Origin: Lepisosteus oculatus
Taxonomy: Eukaryota > Chordata > Actinopteri > Semionotiformes > Lepisosteidae
Assembly: GCF_040954835.1 (NCBI RefSeq)
Contig: NC_090703.1
Location: forward strand, 9,729,001-9,793,000
Reading direction: 5' to 3'
Length of the DNA: 64,000 nt
The translations under genes and the position numbers were made by a program. The notes below the pieces were generated by a model. It was not told the origin of the DNA. It saw nothing but the letters and a program-made list of their open reading frames with translations, and did not search any database. Numbering within the stretch: the stretch's first letter is position 1; each line of letters opens with the position of its first letter. Of the stretch, positions 29,301 to 43,056 are shown piece by piece.

Positions 29301-31004
29301 TCCACCGGCTAGACAGATCGTCACAGAACTAAAAACAAATATTTCAACACCTGTCGCATTTATAGCTCTTAGTTTTGAAAGTGAGTCTTACAGTAGGTTA
29401 ACATTAACCAATTAATGAACCATGGTCGACCACAAAGTTAATGGCTACCTTCAGAAAAGCCCACCTCAGCTGCCCACTTAGCGGAAGCTTTGTTACTTTT
29501 AACGCTCTTGAGACACACTTTTAAAGATCATCGCAATCTTTAGGGAAGGCAAAAGACAAAGCGACGTCACTATACCCGAGTAATCTCCGCAAAGGAAGGG
29601 CTCGATCTGACCAGCTGTGACGAGCTACAACGCTTCTGAGACCCCCTCATCACCACTGCACCACTGCCCTCTACCACAGGAGTCCCTCTCGTTCAGCTCT
29701 CCTCCAGCAGCCCTGGACAGGAGCTGGGGCTCCTCTACACTGCACTGCTGCAAACAGCAAGGGTGCAACATTGACTCATTGAACTCAAAAAAGGGACGAT
29801 AAGGTGCACTCCATCACTGCATCAACAATTCGCTCCCATTCTCTGGAAACCGAGGGGAGATTACAGGGAATTATTTAACAATGGTGATCATTTCACATAC
29901 ATTCCAGCTGCAGTATTTGAACGGCAGATCTAACGAGTATAAACCATTGCTGTCCTTTGCAGATGAAGGGCTGTATATTCATAAGCCACATATCATGCTG
30001 CCTAGGAATGCTAATGAGGGTCAGCATGCTCTTCATTGAGTACTAATCAATCAAGTATCACAAGCCAGCATACAGACCCTGTGAGAGCTCACATACACTC
30101 TGCCTATGAAAACAGTAGCAACAGCAACACAAGAACCGTATGTAATGCTCTCTAGCTGCATTGTTAGCGAAAAATGAATCAATCATATACGCCACAAACA
30201 GACATTCATTTGAACTGACTTGGCAGGATTCTCACACTAATGGCTACTTGAGTCAGCAGTCCAAAGCTCATTTCTCTCTATGATAGGAGATCCTGCAGCT
30301 GCAAACGTTGTAGAGATTAGAGGTGAACACATGGCCAACAGAACAGGTCATGACAAACCTCATCCTAATGGTCCAAAGAACTGTCAGTGTCCTTGCTGGT
30401 AGATTGTCATGTCAACTGCTTTACGAATCCCAGTCATGCTTCTGGAGCACTGAGGAGAATTTTAAAACATTACCCTCTTGCTGCAGAGATTTTCAAGCGA
30501 AAAGAAAAAAGAATCTGCTAGGTGACTTTTCTCTCCGGTGACTTTGGAAACGTTGCCCAACACTTCAGTTTGTCTTAAGCCAGCCTCCCTACCACATCTG
30601 ATAAGATAAACTAAACAGAAAAGATTAAAATGCATTCACGCTGCACTTAAAAAAGCTTATTAGTACCTTATATACAAGCCAGAAGAACGTTCTCATGCAT
30701 CACACCAAGCTCAGCTTATTGGATTTCACAGAATGCCACAAATCCTCAATCAGAGTAATAAAGGTCAACAAGAATTAAACTTGGCAATACTGCTCACTGG
30801 TGCGCATTTATTTTTTTCAACCCAGATTTTAAAAAGAAATGCACTTGTAAAAACAAGGCACAACAAAGATAGGAAATGCCCAACCACTGGGTTTAATGGC
30901 ATTATCTTATGGAGATGGAAGTACCCAGACCCCCTCTCCCACAACACACAGTTAGTAAGATTGCAAGCAAGAAGAGACGATTCGGAAAGAAGAATCTCTT
31001 GAAA
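26330..31004. other. Non-coding stretch, nothing recognised
   Basis: 4.7 kb of AT-rich DNA without an exon, RNA gene or repeat that I can name. The open frames are short and lack domains. It may belong to a long 5' intron of TMEM63C or to the intergenic region. Confidence 0.5.
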
Positions 31005-31173
31005 GAAGCCAAAGCCAGGGTATCATCTATGGCTGGGTAGCTTGTTCCGTACTTTCACAACCCTAAGTGCCTCCTGTTTTCATTTAAAATGCACTTCTAT
31101 ATAGTTTCCACTTGTGTCCTCTGATGCGTGTTTCATTGTTGACTCTAAACATGTGCACTGGGCAGATTTTGTG
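31005..31173 (-). repeat. Dispersed repeat family B, reverse orientation, interrupted
   Basis: It contains ggctgggtagcttgttccgt, aagtgcctcctgttttcat and tttccacttgtgtcctctga, the complement of the family B order at 4453-4686. A family A copy follows it without a gap. Confidence 0.65.
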
Positions 31174-31288
31174 AAGTAGAGAGCTGCGTCAGCACGCGTA
31201 GGCTGCAAAGGAACAAGTAAAGGTTTAGTCCCTACTGAAAAGGGAAGAAAAGAATCACAATGTTTCCACTGTGTAGCCTTCTTCACAG
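31174..31288 (-). mobile_element. Family A repeat, single arm
   Basis: It carries agctgcgtcagcacgcgtag, gctgcaaaggaacaagtaaa and gtagccttcttcaca, matching the lead plus left arm of the foldback unit at 4212-4416. No inverted partner arm is present. It directly follows family B sequence. Confidence 0.7.
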
Positions 31289-34200
31289 GATATCTGCCAG
31301 GATAACAGCTTCAACAACAGCTTAAGGAAAGGATTTCTTGTGTTAATATCCCACACAAGGATCCCAAAGAGCTTCACATACCAGAGGGGACCCTCTTCTT
31401 CCCCAATCCCAGATGATGTTCAGAAGCCATCATGTGCCAGAAGCCTCACTGCACAACACATCAGGTAGAGAAGTGCGAAACCAACTCGTGAGTCTGGAGG
31501 GAACAGTTTACTGCACTCCTCTGCCGGAGAACTGAAACTGGGAACAAACTTCCGGGAGCAACAACACAGGGCACACACGCACAAGATACGCCTCCTGTTT
31601 GTAGAAATGGTGGCGGGACAGAATCCAGATTAATTTAAATTTATCCTGGCACTTCTTCATGGCTGCAACACTTCAAATCCCAGCTGGAGCGCCGAGCTGG
31701 CAGAAAACTCTGCAGAGGGAAGATGATCCAAATGGGAAGATTCCTGTGTTACCTACAGAGCCCACATCAGATAGGGGAACACACTGCTATGATGACTAAT
31801 GACACACGATAATATTGCAAACTGACACTGAGAAGCTTACATGTTCCCTTTTTCAAATGTATATCTAGTAACAATGTCACTGCAAGGACAGAGTACTCAG
31901 AGATCCCAGCTATTGAGTCAGCGGTCACGATTTCAAGCTCCATCATCAAGGCGGAGAGGGGGAGGTGAAGGAAAGAGTTGCTCAGCCTTTCCCACTGTTT
32001 TTTTTTTCATTTCAGTGTAGGTGGTGACATCGTCTCTGGAACAAGTGAAACAGTAGAGTGAAAGAGCAGCAGCAAACAAGCAGTACAGGGACAGCTGTTC
32101 CGAGCTGTTTCAGCCTCGGGGGCTTTTCGGAGTAGAAAGCATTAAGCATTATTAAAAGGGAAAACAGGGAAAGGCGAGAAAAGGGTTCTGTAAAAAAGGG
32201 ACAAAAATGAGATGTAGGGGGCTGTCAGGTCTGGATCTGATTTCATTATTTACCACTGCGTCTAAACGACCTCTGCACTCGCTGTGCCTTTGCACTGTGG
32301 ACCACACCTCTCAGATAACGGCCAGAGCATATGGTAACCCTGGCTGTAAAGGAAACGAGCATAAGGAAGAGGAAAGAGGGTTAAACACATGGGTTGAGAG
32401 CTGCTTCTTTGTGGAATGTCTGACAGTATTTACACACCAAATACCAAGAGTAAATATTAAAGCTAAAATGAAGATTAAAACAAGGAAGGCAAGGTATGGT
32501 ATGCAAACACATTAACTACAACAATCGTGCAGCAATGTTCTTTAAAATATATCCACTGCATATTCATATACCTTACAATGTATGACACAGCACTCTTTTC
32601 AATTAGAATTAACAGCCTTCCAGGTTAGTATGGGAGTTAAGAGCAGCTGTGGCAATTAATTACAACCTTAATATTGGATCGTTAGTCCAATCGCGATGAT
32701 AGAACAGGGGGATCTTTCTTTGACTTTTTATGTGCTAAAATGCAGAATAATAAGTTGTAAGACAATTCTGTTTCCTGTAGCACTGTGAATGAACGAATAA
32801 TGAATTCGTCCAAGAACTGTCCAAGATATTCATACCCATAATGCATCTATCATTTATCATAACTGCCCAGCATGGTAATGTACTCATTACCATTCCTGAT
32901 GCACAGAAAAGACCACAGCTGTCAAGAAATCTGAGTGACTCATGGTTTACAGATAGAAAACTACTGACCTATCTTTCTCTTACCTTCTTTTTTATCTCGC
33001 ATTCAGGTAAAAAGAAACTCTTCCAAGAACTAATTGTTACAGGGCAGAGGGAATGAGTGTGTCCAGTTCATAAGGTATATTTTCCTTCCTCTGGATTCAC
33101 TCTTTTTAAACCATTTATTACTATGAGTCAAAATATATCAAATTGTTGTTAAAGGCTAACACATATAATTTAAGAATAGTTTCAGACTGTTAAACAGCCT
33201 GCTGCTTTCTCAAAGGTACTATCGACTATAGACTGGGATTGTACAGATCAAACAAAAGCTGGAGACCAAAGCAAAAATCAACCACCAGCACAACAAGCAC
33301 AGAAGGTTGTTAAATAAGGACAGTGGTTTTCAAATTATCTTCCCTCCATTTTCATCAGTTCCCTTATTGTTTTTCCCCAGTTGTGCTTCTGAAGTTAGAC
33401 TACGAGCAGTACTCTAGGCTGCTGCTCCCCGGCACTTACTTCAGAAAACACCTGGTACAAAAGACTGCAAACAGAGCAGAAAATAAACAGTTCATTCTTG
33501 ACTCCAACAAAGACAGGAAGTAATAACAACAACTCCCACTAGACAAGCAATGTGTCCTGTTAACAGACGAACCTGTCGCAGGGCAAACCCATATACAACA
33601 GGGATATAGTCAGAAAATAGTCATTTTCCCATTAGAAATCCAACACAAAATATTACCTACTTTCACCACAGAGATCAGGGTGCTGCTTATAAACTAATAT
33701 AACTGATAAAAAACATAACTGTCCCTGACTGAGAGAGTTTAACAATTCTGGAATTGTTCTCAACACAAACACCATTTGTGGTAAAATGAATGTTGTTTAT
33801 ATATGTACTGTATAGATACTGTATGACAACAACTTCAGAAATGAATGAGATTATTTTAGCGGGCGTCTCATAGCTGTTTTACCTACCTTGATTTTTCATC
33901 ACCTGCAACCTTCTACTCCATGCCGGTATGAATTAAATCCCACCCTCGCCTCTTCAGGGCTGAAATGAATACTGTAGATGCGCTCCACCTCATTAACCAA
34001 CTGATTCTTCGCCTTCAGAATCAGCAACAAACCAAGGCTCCGCTTCCAGCACTGCAGTCACGCATCGCATCCCATGAGTCAGCAGGATCGCCTTAACCTT
34101 CCTGTAGCCGAAATCCAGCAGCCCGCACACACAAATGTACAAATACGCACATGGAACTGCATGCATGGAGGTGCCCAGACTCTCACTCTGCAGACGCACG

Positions 34201-34849
34201 CTTTATATCCCCTCTGCCCACTCACTGTTTCATGCATCTCAGAGAACCAGGCTGAAGAAATGACTGATTGCTTGTCAAGCTCTATTAATATCTGCTTTAA
34301 TCACATCTCTTTAACTGGGGGGCTTTTGTCATAAAATTCGAACTGACTGGCATTGTAATAAAGAAAGATTCAAACAAAAAAAATGATACATACAATTATT
34401 CTCAACCAATTCAAACGTCACATATGCAGACATCTAGTCTTTTTGTAAACCATTTACTTTTTGATAGATGTGCTACTTTAAACCCAGATCCGACTAGGTG
34501 GCTGTAATAATGTAACGTGTTAACAATCAGATATCTTAAAGAGCACAAAAGCGGTACTCCCAGTTTTCATTTCTTTGATTTTCTTTCTTTATTTGTGAAC
34601 TTGAAAAGGAAATGTTTAACTTTCACTGAAATGTATCTGACTACTGTAGCTCGTTCCACTTCTGTCATAGATGAAACTGCAAACTGTCTTTCTTCTGATC
34701 TTCAGGATTCCTGAGTGCCGTCATTGTCAATGGCAACATAGTTACCTCCTGCCCAGACTGACCTTGGAATGCACTGATAGATGCTAAACTGAAAATGTGC
34801 AACACAATATGCGAACGTGCATTTAAAACCAAGAACATGGTGCACCATG
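31289..34849. other. Non-coding stretch, nothing recognised
   Basis: 3.6 kb without a supported gene. The reading frames are short and show no domain. I did not recognise any repeat. Confidence 0.5.
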
Positions 34850-34945
34850 GAGTTGAGACAGTATGGAACAAGCTACTGTACGCAGCCAAGATGTTGAAGC
34901 AGATAACCGTTTCTTGAAAGAAATCAGGGTGGAAGAGATCATCGG
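34850..34945 (+). repeat. Dispersed repeat family B fragment
   Basis: It reads atggagttgagacagt, tggaacaagctactgt, agatgttgaagcagataacc and ttcttgaaagaaat, a diverged match to the middle of family B. Confidence 0.5.
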
Positions 34946-35964
34946 ATGAACTGCTACCAGATGGCCAGAATGGTATCCTCTCATTTGTAATCTGTCTTAA
35001 TTTCTTTTCATTTTCTTATAGGAGGGCTAGCTGGCTCTCACTAAGATGGAATATAACTGAATGAAGTCTGCTTAATTTGTTCTAGAAAAAAGTAAGAAGC
35101 TACAGTGTTAGTTTGTTGACTACATGTTTACAGCTAAAAAGTGAGACGAGTTGAGATTTGAACTAGGATGACCAAAGGCTCATGTAATCTCTGAGCGGAC
35201 ATTTAAGAACAAAATGGAAAACGTTTTTAAAGTTCAGTGTTTACTAAATATTTCCTGGCCTGGGCTGCAGTGGTGAGGATGAAACATAAGATGGGTTGTT
35301 AGCTTTTAGTTCAGTTTATTTGTCATAAGCACAAGTGCAATTAAATGCTTTTATATTCTTCACCCATCTCCTATTATTTGGATTACCACACCTCTCGGAT
35401 TTAGTTACATGATTGTCTATATTTTGACCAATCAGAACAAAAAAATACAGTAGAAGATTGTTCAGTTTGAACCTTCACCACCATAGTGACTCATATACAG
35501 TGCCCCATTTTATTGCATTCATTACCACTGGACTGCGTCACAGTCTAGAACTAGAAAACATAATCGGAAAATGACCAACATTTCTGCTTTGAAGGTGCAT
35601 AAGTGGATTTTACTGGCTGATGCCAAAAACATTATTTAACTGTAATTAGTTCAATGGAACATTTGCAGAAGATATATTAGATAGACCTCTTAAACTAGTA
35701 ACACCTTTTGTACAAAGACGCACTATGTACTGCATATTTCTCTGGGTGTATTAGAAATGAATTCCCTTTTTGCTGTCTTAGTTGTGTTTAGGTTTAATTA
35801 CATTGCCATTAAAAGGCCAGTGAGCGACCTGAATAGGCACCCTGATGGATATCAGAGTTCATTTCTTACATAGATTGTTAAAAAAAAGAGTAAACGGCAT
35901 CAAGAAGGTTTTAGGTTTGGTCAGGGGCGAGTCTGTGGGTTTTCTAAGTCTCTTTAGAGCAGCA

Positions 35965-36092
35965 GCACGTGGAGAAGCTGTTAAACGGGCCCAATTAAGC
36001 CAAATAATGAGCTGATGTACACTGTTAAAGGCTGTCAGAATGAAAGTCTGCAGACACACCTGCCCTCCAGGACCAGGACTGGACACCCATGG
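35965..36092 (+). repeat. Short dispersed repeat family E
   Basis: It reads gggcccaattaagcc, then ctgcagacacacctgccctc and caggaccaggactggacacc, the same order as the copy at 17225-17378. Confidence 0.55.
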
Positions 36093-39000
36093 AAGAGAAC
36101 AGTGCTGGGGATTTTAGCAATTCTACTGTCAGTCTGCACCCCCTCCGCCAGAGACAATAGCACATTATAAACCAACACAAACAATACACAAAGCACAATA
36201 AACCGGCAGAATAAATGCCAAACAAACTATTACACAATAAGTGCAAAAGGAAGAAGGAATACTTTATACTGAGTAAAATTGCCGTGCAGTTCACTTCCAT
36301 TGTAAACTAAAGACAGATAAACATCTCGATGAGATCCTCGGTTGAGTGACAGCAAACAATCTAGGTGGGCCAACAGCAAAAAATGATAACAGCAAAAACA
36401 AGCCCTAATTTCACAACGTCACGCGAGCTTTTCTCAATGGAGCAATGGTATCTCGCAGACTGTGGCTTTCTCGGGATAAGCTCATTTTCTCCTCAATGAA
36501 ATTTGAGAGCGCTAGCAATTATGATAAAAAAACAGAAGCTGTCATACTGATAATATGAGTTTTTGAGTGAGCGAGCGAATACTGATTAGTGTGCTGACAA
36601 GGGCATTCCTCCCTGCCTGCTGCTGTTTGCTGCGTTGGAAACCCTCTGGGAACTCAAAAGAATGTGGGTTAGTGTTCACTGCTGCTTCTCACCAATATGC
36701 ACAAAGCCAGCATCAACCCACCTACAGGTTCCACACTTTAGAAGTGGTGGCAGTAGTAGCAGAAAGTTTATTATCACAGTGATAATTACTCAGTGCAGAC
36801 AGGGAAGGTCCAGTAAAAGGGCTGGATTAATTCATTGAGATTTGGCAGAGTGAAGGTTTCTCTGTAACGCTTAAACTTCAGAATTTCATTTGAATTAAAA
36901 TGATAAGAGGGCTGCAGCCCTACAGCTCTGTTTGTCATGAGCTTTACATGGTTTTGTAACCAATATGCCATGCACAATCTGCAGAGCTTTCCAGATACAG
37001 ATAGCATCAATCTGTAACTGTCAATATGCGTAATTACCAAAACAGCTTTTAAACTATACAACAAGCTACCATCTAGAAAAGCTATCACTGGAACAAATTA
37101 GTGGTAACATGGGCTGAGAGACAAAAGGCTCCATATATTGCTCTGTGGCTATGATTAAGGCATGACAATGAGAAATTCCAAACCGTCATTACAGCGATAT
37201 GAGCTATAATGGCGCTCCTCTGAAAGAGGCAAATTGAAATGAAAGGGCATTTCAAGTACACTTAGGCTCCTCATGCTAATTGCCAAGAAGAGGTGGAGAT
37301 GTCTTTGAAGAAGGGGAGGCTCTATTTTAAAGGCAGTGCTTACCACTAGGGTCTAATCATTCAGAGCAGTCTTCCGTGAGACTTTTTTAACAGTTATTTC
37401 ATCACACATCCAAATAAATCCCTTTAGTAAAGTACCGCTTTATTCCTCTGAGATGATCCATCAAGAAGGGACACCGGATGGTGTCACCAATGATCCGGAG
37501 TTTCTTGGCCAATATGAACAGCCGATGATACCCAACCATTGCAACAGGTGCACGAGAGGTACAGTACTTTTAACTGAAACAAATTTAAGTTTAATCCACT
37601 GTTGACATTTTTTTGGGGGGTTATGACATGCATGTTAGTTTTCAATACAAAAACCAAAGTAACTTTCCATAAAACCAGGACCACATTCCAAAAACAATTA
37701 CCTCTAACTAGTTTACAGGTTTCTTGAAGAGCTATGAAGCAATGAGATGTTATTACTCGAGTGCACAAAGGCAGTGAGTTACCAGCTCTGTGATATTATA
37801 GTACGGTAAGTGAAACCATCCAGGTCAATCTGCTGCAAAGGAAGGTATAAAGTCTACACAGTTCACACCTGTGTGTCTGAAACCTGACAAGCAATGCTTG
37901 GTGTAAAGGTATCCGAAGACTGCTGAGAGTCAGGATGAGAGGGTATAGAAGGGAGTTTCCTGGCACGAGAGAGGTGTGCAGTGCTGTAGAGAATCTTCCA
38001 TGAGAATAAACCAGCAGACCAGCAGAACATTGAAGGATACAGACAGTCAAGCAAGAGTAAGCCACCTTGCTGGCAAATTAGCAAGGAAATGCCACCTGTC
38101 CTGAATCTGTCAGCTTGATCTGTTTATCTCCCGGGACACGAAGATCTGAACTACACATACTGTAGTTCATTATTGCACATGCATATGATGACCTTTGTCC
38201 CTGGCAGACAAAAAAATATACTGTATCCCATAATGTAAAGACTGAGTAAAAGCCCAGTTGTTCTTATTTTACCATGAGAAGAAGAACTTTCTAATCCTAA
38301 ACAAAACATCAAAAAACTCCAATATGTTTGGTATCCAAAAATAAGAAAGGATGCAAACAACAGGAGAACATTTGTCGCTCCATGTTAGCAGACCATCTGT
38401 CACCCTGACTTTATCACTGACTGACAATGCTGGTCCTAGACTCCACTGTCTGATCACTGGAAGTGCCCGAGGTTAAGAAACCCTGCATTATGAATCTCAT
38501 TAAAATAAGTGACGCTGACAAGTTTATAAGAGGAGCATAGAAACACATCATTTTGAGACAACTTTACATGGTCCCCAGCAGAGGGTTTAATAATGTGTTT
38601 CCAGGCTGAGAGCCCACATTTTCTCATTAAAGAAATGAAACTGCTTCTCCGTATTCCAGTACATCTCCTCTTAACACTGCCTAAACATACCATGATCCAA
38701 ACTACTGTACATGTGGCATGACTTGTGGGAAATGTAATTTGGCTGCAATAATGGCTCTCTGCCTTGACAAATACATAACAGGCTGGAGCTACTAAGATAA
38801 TCATGAGATTACAGCAATTTTTGACATGAGTTCAGATTGCCTTCTTTCCGGTTTTTTTTTCCATTGAACTCTTGAAAGGCTGATTTCAAGCATTCGTATC
38901 TCAATCTGATCACAAATTGGAGGAGGTGGACTAATGATTGTTGGCAGTCAAGGATTTTTGGGAATTCTAACGTAATGCACTGTTTTTTATCTTTCAATTC

Positions 39001-42000
39001 TATTGAATTGAGCACCACCTAAATTCAGCCTGCCAAAAAGTATCCAGTATTGGGCAATAAAAGGCATGCTAATGACAGTGCCTTGGGCATTTTTTAGAAA
39101 GTTTCCCAGAAAACTTCTCTCTTATTCTTTTTCTCTCTCCCCCCCCCACAGACTCCAACTGACATCCGTAATGTCAGGATACATAAACCAAATACGGAGA
39201 GGCCTTTAATCTCATTAGGAGACTCAGGAATGCCATCCAAAAGAGAAAGGCTTAGACAACGCCGCCCTCCAGGGACGCTCTGGTTAACATCTATCTTGGG
39301 TGGGAAGATAACTAGGTTAGGAAAAGTGATGAAAGCCAATTAGCAGCTTTCAGACTGATGGAGCAGTAAACATGACAAATCGGCACCTGCTCATATTCCT
39401 GCCGAGCTGCCAAAGTCGGCATTCCAAACCACCGCAGTGGAGAGCGATTGGGAGCAAGACTGCAGAACTAATCCAAAGCTACCTGACAGCTCAATTTCAG
39501 ACAACATCCACTTAGCAGTGGCTCGTGAAGTGTGGGAGTACATTGGGGGCCTGGGAGGCTGAGGGGGGTCTAAGAGTCAGCTTTTCTCACCTGGACTCTA
39601 ATCCCAATGGGCAGTGGGATGGAACAAAAGCATCAGGGAATTAGTTTTCTTGGGTAATGTTAGGAGACCCTTTCAGGCAGACAAGCCAAAAGGCAACAGG
39701 ACTTTCAGTTCAATAATACTGGTCATCAATTTTTGCAGAGAGATCTGCCATTTTACATGATCGGCCTGCAGATTATGATTTGTATAATAACAGGACTGGT
39801 AGCTATTCTCAGGGGCTGGATTTGCTGGTTGTTGTTTTGAACCATTTACGACCAAATATATGTTTTAATATATCAGCAATAACTCTGTCTGTTCTAAGTG
39901 GAGGAATACTGTGCTCGGAAACGCAGCCGTTATGAGCAGAGATTAGTCTTTTTGCCCACAGAGCCTTGTTTCCTGACTGAAAGGCACAAGAAACAGTCTT
40001 GCTATAAATCTGTGCATAACGGCTTTGAATTTGGGTTCATTGCTGTGGGGAGTGTCAGGAATAAAAAAAGGACCAAGCACAATGAAGACAACAGACCAAA
40101 TACAAGAGTTTTACACATGCACAAGAAACATTTGCTGAGGGTTGCTGTTTGGATCGGACAGACCAGAATGCGAACAAATCTTGATATGCCCTTGTGGAAG
40201 CTACCAGGCAGCATATTAGGGCCTCTCCCTGTGTGACAGTTACAGAAGAGAATACAGCAGAGGCTGTAGCTTCTCAATACAAACTGCACATTTATAAAAC
40301 AGGCCCAATGAGAGTACCAACAAATTCAAGCACACCTTTCTTTCTTGGTGGGTGTGTTAAAGCAGCTATGCTCTGGGCTAGATTACATGCTGGCAGGGCT
40401 TTTGAACCGCACACATGAGCACTTTCCTCTGAAGGATTAACTTGGAGCCCACTTCTGAACTCCCACAGGCAGCATCTTTTAGGGACAGTCTTGGCCATGA
40501 GTGACCCCCCCACCCCAAACGCCCCGACAGTCAGGGCTTCTGTGGTTTGACAGTGACAGATAGGTCTTCTATGTCTTGCTAGTGCCCAAGGAGGTCTGAC
40601 TGGCAGGATCACAGCCTTCAGTAAAGAGCAGGAGAGGAAGCAGTACATTGTCACTGTGATACGCCAGTAAACCATAATTAGCACAGAAAAGACAAATGAG
40701 TCAGCTTTAGGCACACACCGAAATAACCCTGGTTATCTATTTCAAAATAGTTATTACTTCCCACACATTCCTATCTTTTTGAAAGGCCTCCCAGGGAGTC
40801 GGATTCTCTCAGAAGATAAATAGCATTTAAAACGTAAAGGACAAAAGCATAAATAATCACATGTAAAATCTCTAAACGCTGACAACATTCTGAAATGGCA
40901 CTATGCACCATTTGGGTTTCTGAATAAAAGGCTAAAGGAGGCATTTACTTCTATATTGATTAATGAAGAGATTAATTAATTAATGGATTGCTTAATTAAT
41001 CACAGTCCACGTCCAAAGCTGAACTGATCCACCGAATAATGAAAGCATGAATACACCCTGATTTACAAAATGTCCATGTACTGAAAAACAGCACCGAGTT
41101 GCATGGATTTCTTTTTAGTAATATAGTGTTATATCTAACACAAGCACTCTGTGAAGGTATGAAGATTAAAACTTATTTGTCTTAACCTGTCACACTGCCT
41201 CTTCCTTCTGCAATCCAGAAGGATTTTGGAAGAAGCTTGAATACAACAGTTTTTCTAGAGGTTATAATAAAACATTTACTTTCACTTTTTCCAAACTTAC
41301 TTAAAAGAAGTTCTTTAGTAGAAGTTCTTTCAAGCCTTATTAATCACACATTTCCACAGAACCCAAAATTGAATTAACAGATACTTTTAATATCAAACAG
41401 GAATGGAGGATACTGCACAGCACCCGGACTGATGTTCAATTTCTTTTGGAGATACTGTATGTGCTTTCAAGGCCAAAATGAACAACTTTAGTATTAAATC
41501 TGAAAATGGATATGAACAATTCAAAAGGAAGTAAACGTTAATGGAAGAGATTCCGGAGAAGCCTTTAGATTATCCCACCTTATCCAATTTCCCTGCATTT
41601 CCACGTACCCCAACTTCAGGAGTTGCAAGTGAAAATGAAGACGTGCTGTTTTGATCACTTTCTGGAGCACCTCACTCCTCACCTCTCTTTCTGCAGTCAA
41701 CGGATTTTCAGTCCAGAAACAGACCTGAGTCAAAGATCCAGTGCACGGGCATCAATTTCCCTCTGATTCTGCGCCCCACAGTAGGGCCCTGAGCCACACT
41801 GTGTTATCATTTCACCAGCACCGGAGTGAACTGGAGTACTACAGGGAGCATGCATAAATTATTAACTGCATATTGATTGGGCTCTTCTGGTCTGTTTCCC
41901 GGTTCCTTTCATTTTTACTTCGGTGGAGGTGGGGAATGATGGATTTCGTGGTGCACTGAGTGCCAGAGTTGCTTATAGATGCTCACGGGTGCGTTTTGCT

Positions 42001-42870
42001 AAAACGTCACCTGCTCCCGTCTGTGGGCAGGTTGAGTTAGTCGCAGGAGGTCAGGAAGCAGAGAGACATGAAGCCAGGATGGTTCCTGTTCCCCGGGGTG
42101 AGTTCAGTGCAGCATCAGTCAAACCCCTGTCTCTTCCTCTGTCACATCAGCAACAGCTCTGACTCAGTCTGGCATTTAATTCACCCTCCAAGCTCTCCAT
42201 CTAATCCTCAAGCCAGTCTGGGGGCAGCCATCACCTAAACACTAAGCTCAGCAGTAGTTAGACTGACATTTCTAATACCATCTAACAGGACCAACAGCTC
42301 TAGATTTTAACAAAAGCACAGAAGTACAGCCATGGCCTACCTGATATCATCTGCCACTACAGTTTTCTTTGCCAAAGCATGAAGTACTGTATAATGTCTT
42401 ATTTTCTTACATGAATAGTGTATCATCTCTCATTTTTAAACCTCTGCAAATACAGCTCTTCAGTGACAGGCCACTAATGAACAACGACTGAAATACTGCA
42501 GCGATTTCCCCAGGGATTTTCCTTATGTAGGTTTATCATGGCATATATGCAGTCTTTCCATGGGTTGGCATGTTTGCACTAAGCAGTTACCTGGTTTTAC
42601 CCTAGTTCTCTATGGCTTACATCATGTTTTACGTTGCCTCCATATGGATTCCAAAGCTTTTACTATGACTTCACTGATCTTTACTTTCCAACACTTGTCA
42701 TGATACACAACACTAAACTGTTGTACGGGCTGCTGAAGTTGAGAAAAGTTAATTGTGCACAGTCCAAAGAGCTGCTCCCCATCTTACCCAGAAGGACTTC
42801 AGTAAGTCTGAAATACTACTTTGCTTAACTTACGAGGTACATCATGCAATAATCAATATATTGAGAATAT
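36093..42870. other. Long non-coding stretch, nothing recognised
   Basis: 6.8 kb of AT-rich DNA. The longest frames (140 codons at 40292-40714 minus, 112 codons at 39898-40236 plus) have no recognisable domain and overlap each other in part. No tRNA-like or array structure was seen. Regulatory elements could be here but cannot be recognised without alignment. Confidence 0.5.
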
Positions 42871-43056
42871 CAAGTAGGTAGCCGTGTCAGCATGCATAGG
42901 CTGCAAAGGAACAAGTACAGGTTTATTCATGCTGAAAAGAGAACAAAACAAACGTAATGTTTGAGCTGTGGAGCCTTCTTCAGGTGGCTGAAGGCTGCAC
43001 AGCCAAAACGTTACATATATTTCTTCTGTTTTCAGCATGCAATAAACCTTTACTTG
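42871..43056. mobile_element. Family A foldback repeat, diverged
   Basis: Both arms are present: caagtaggtagccgtgtcag with ggctgcaaaggaacaagtac on the left, and ttctgttttcagcatgcaat with aaacctttacttg on the right. They meet at gagccttcttcaggtgg and ctgaaggctgcacagcc. The arms have drifted well apart, so this copy is older than the one at 4212-4416. No clear target duplication remains. Confidence 0.7.

Noticed and set aside
31640..31720. tRNA-like B-box (acttcaaatccc)
   Set aside because: No A-box or cloverleaf could be fitted around it.
40292..40714. 140-codon minus-strand frame
   Set aside because: No domain, membrane protein pattern or exon structure that I recognise; it overlaps another frame on the opposite strand.
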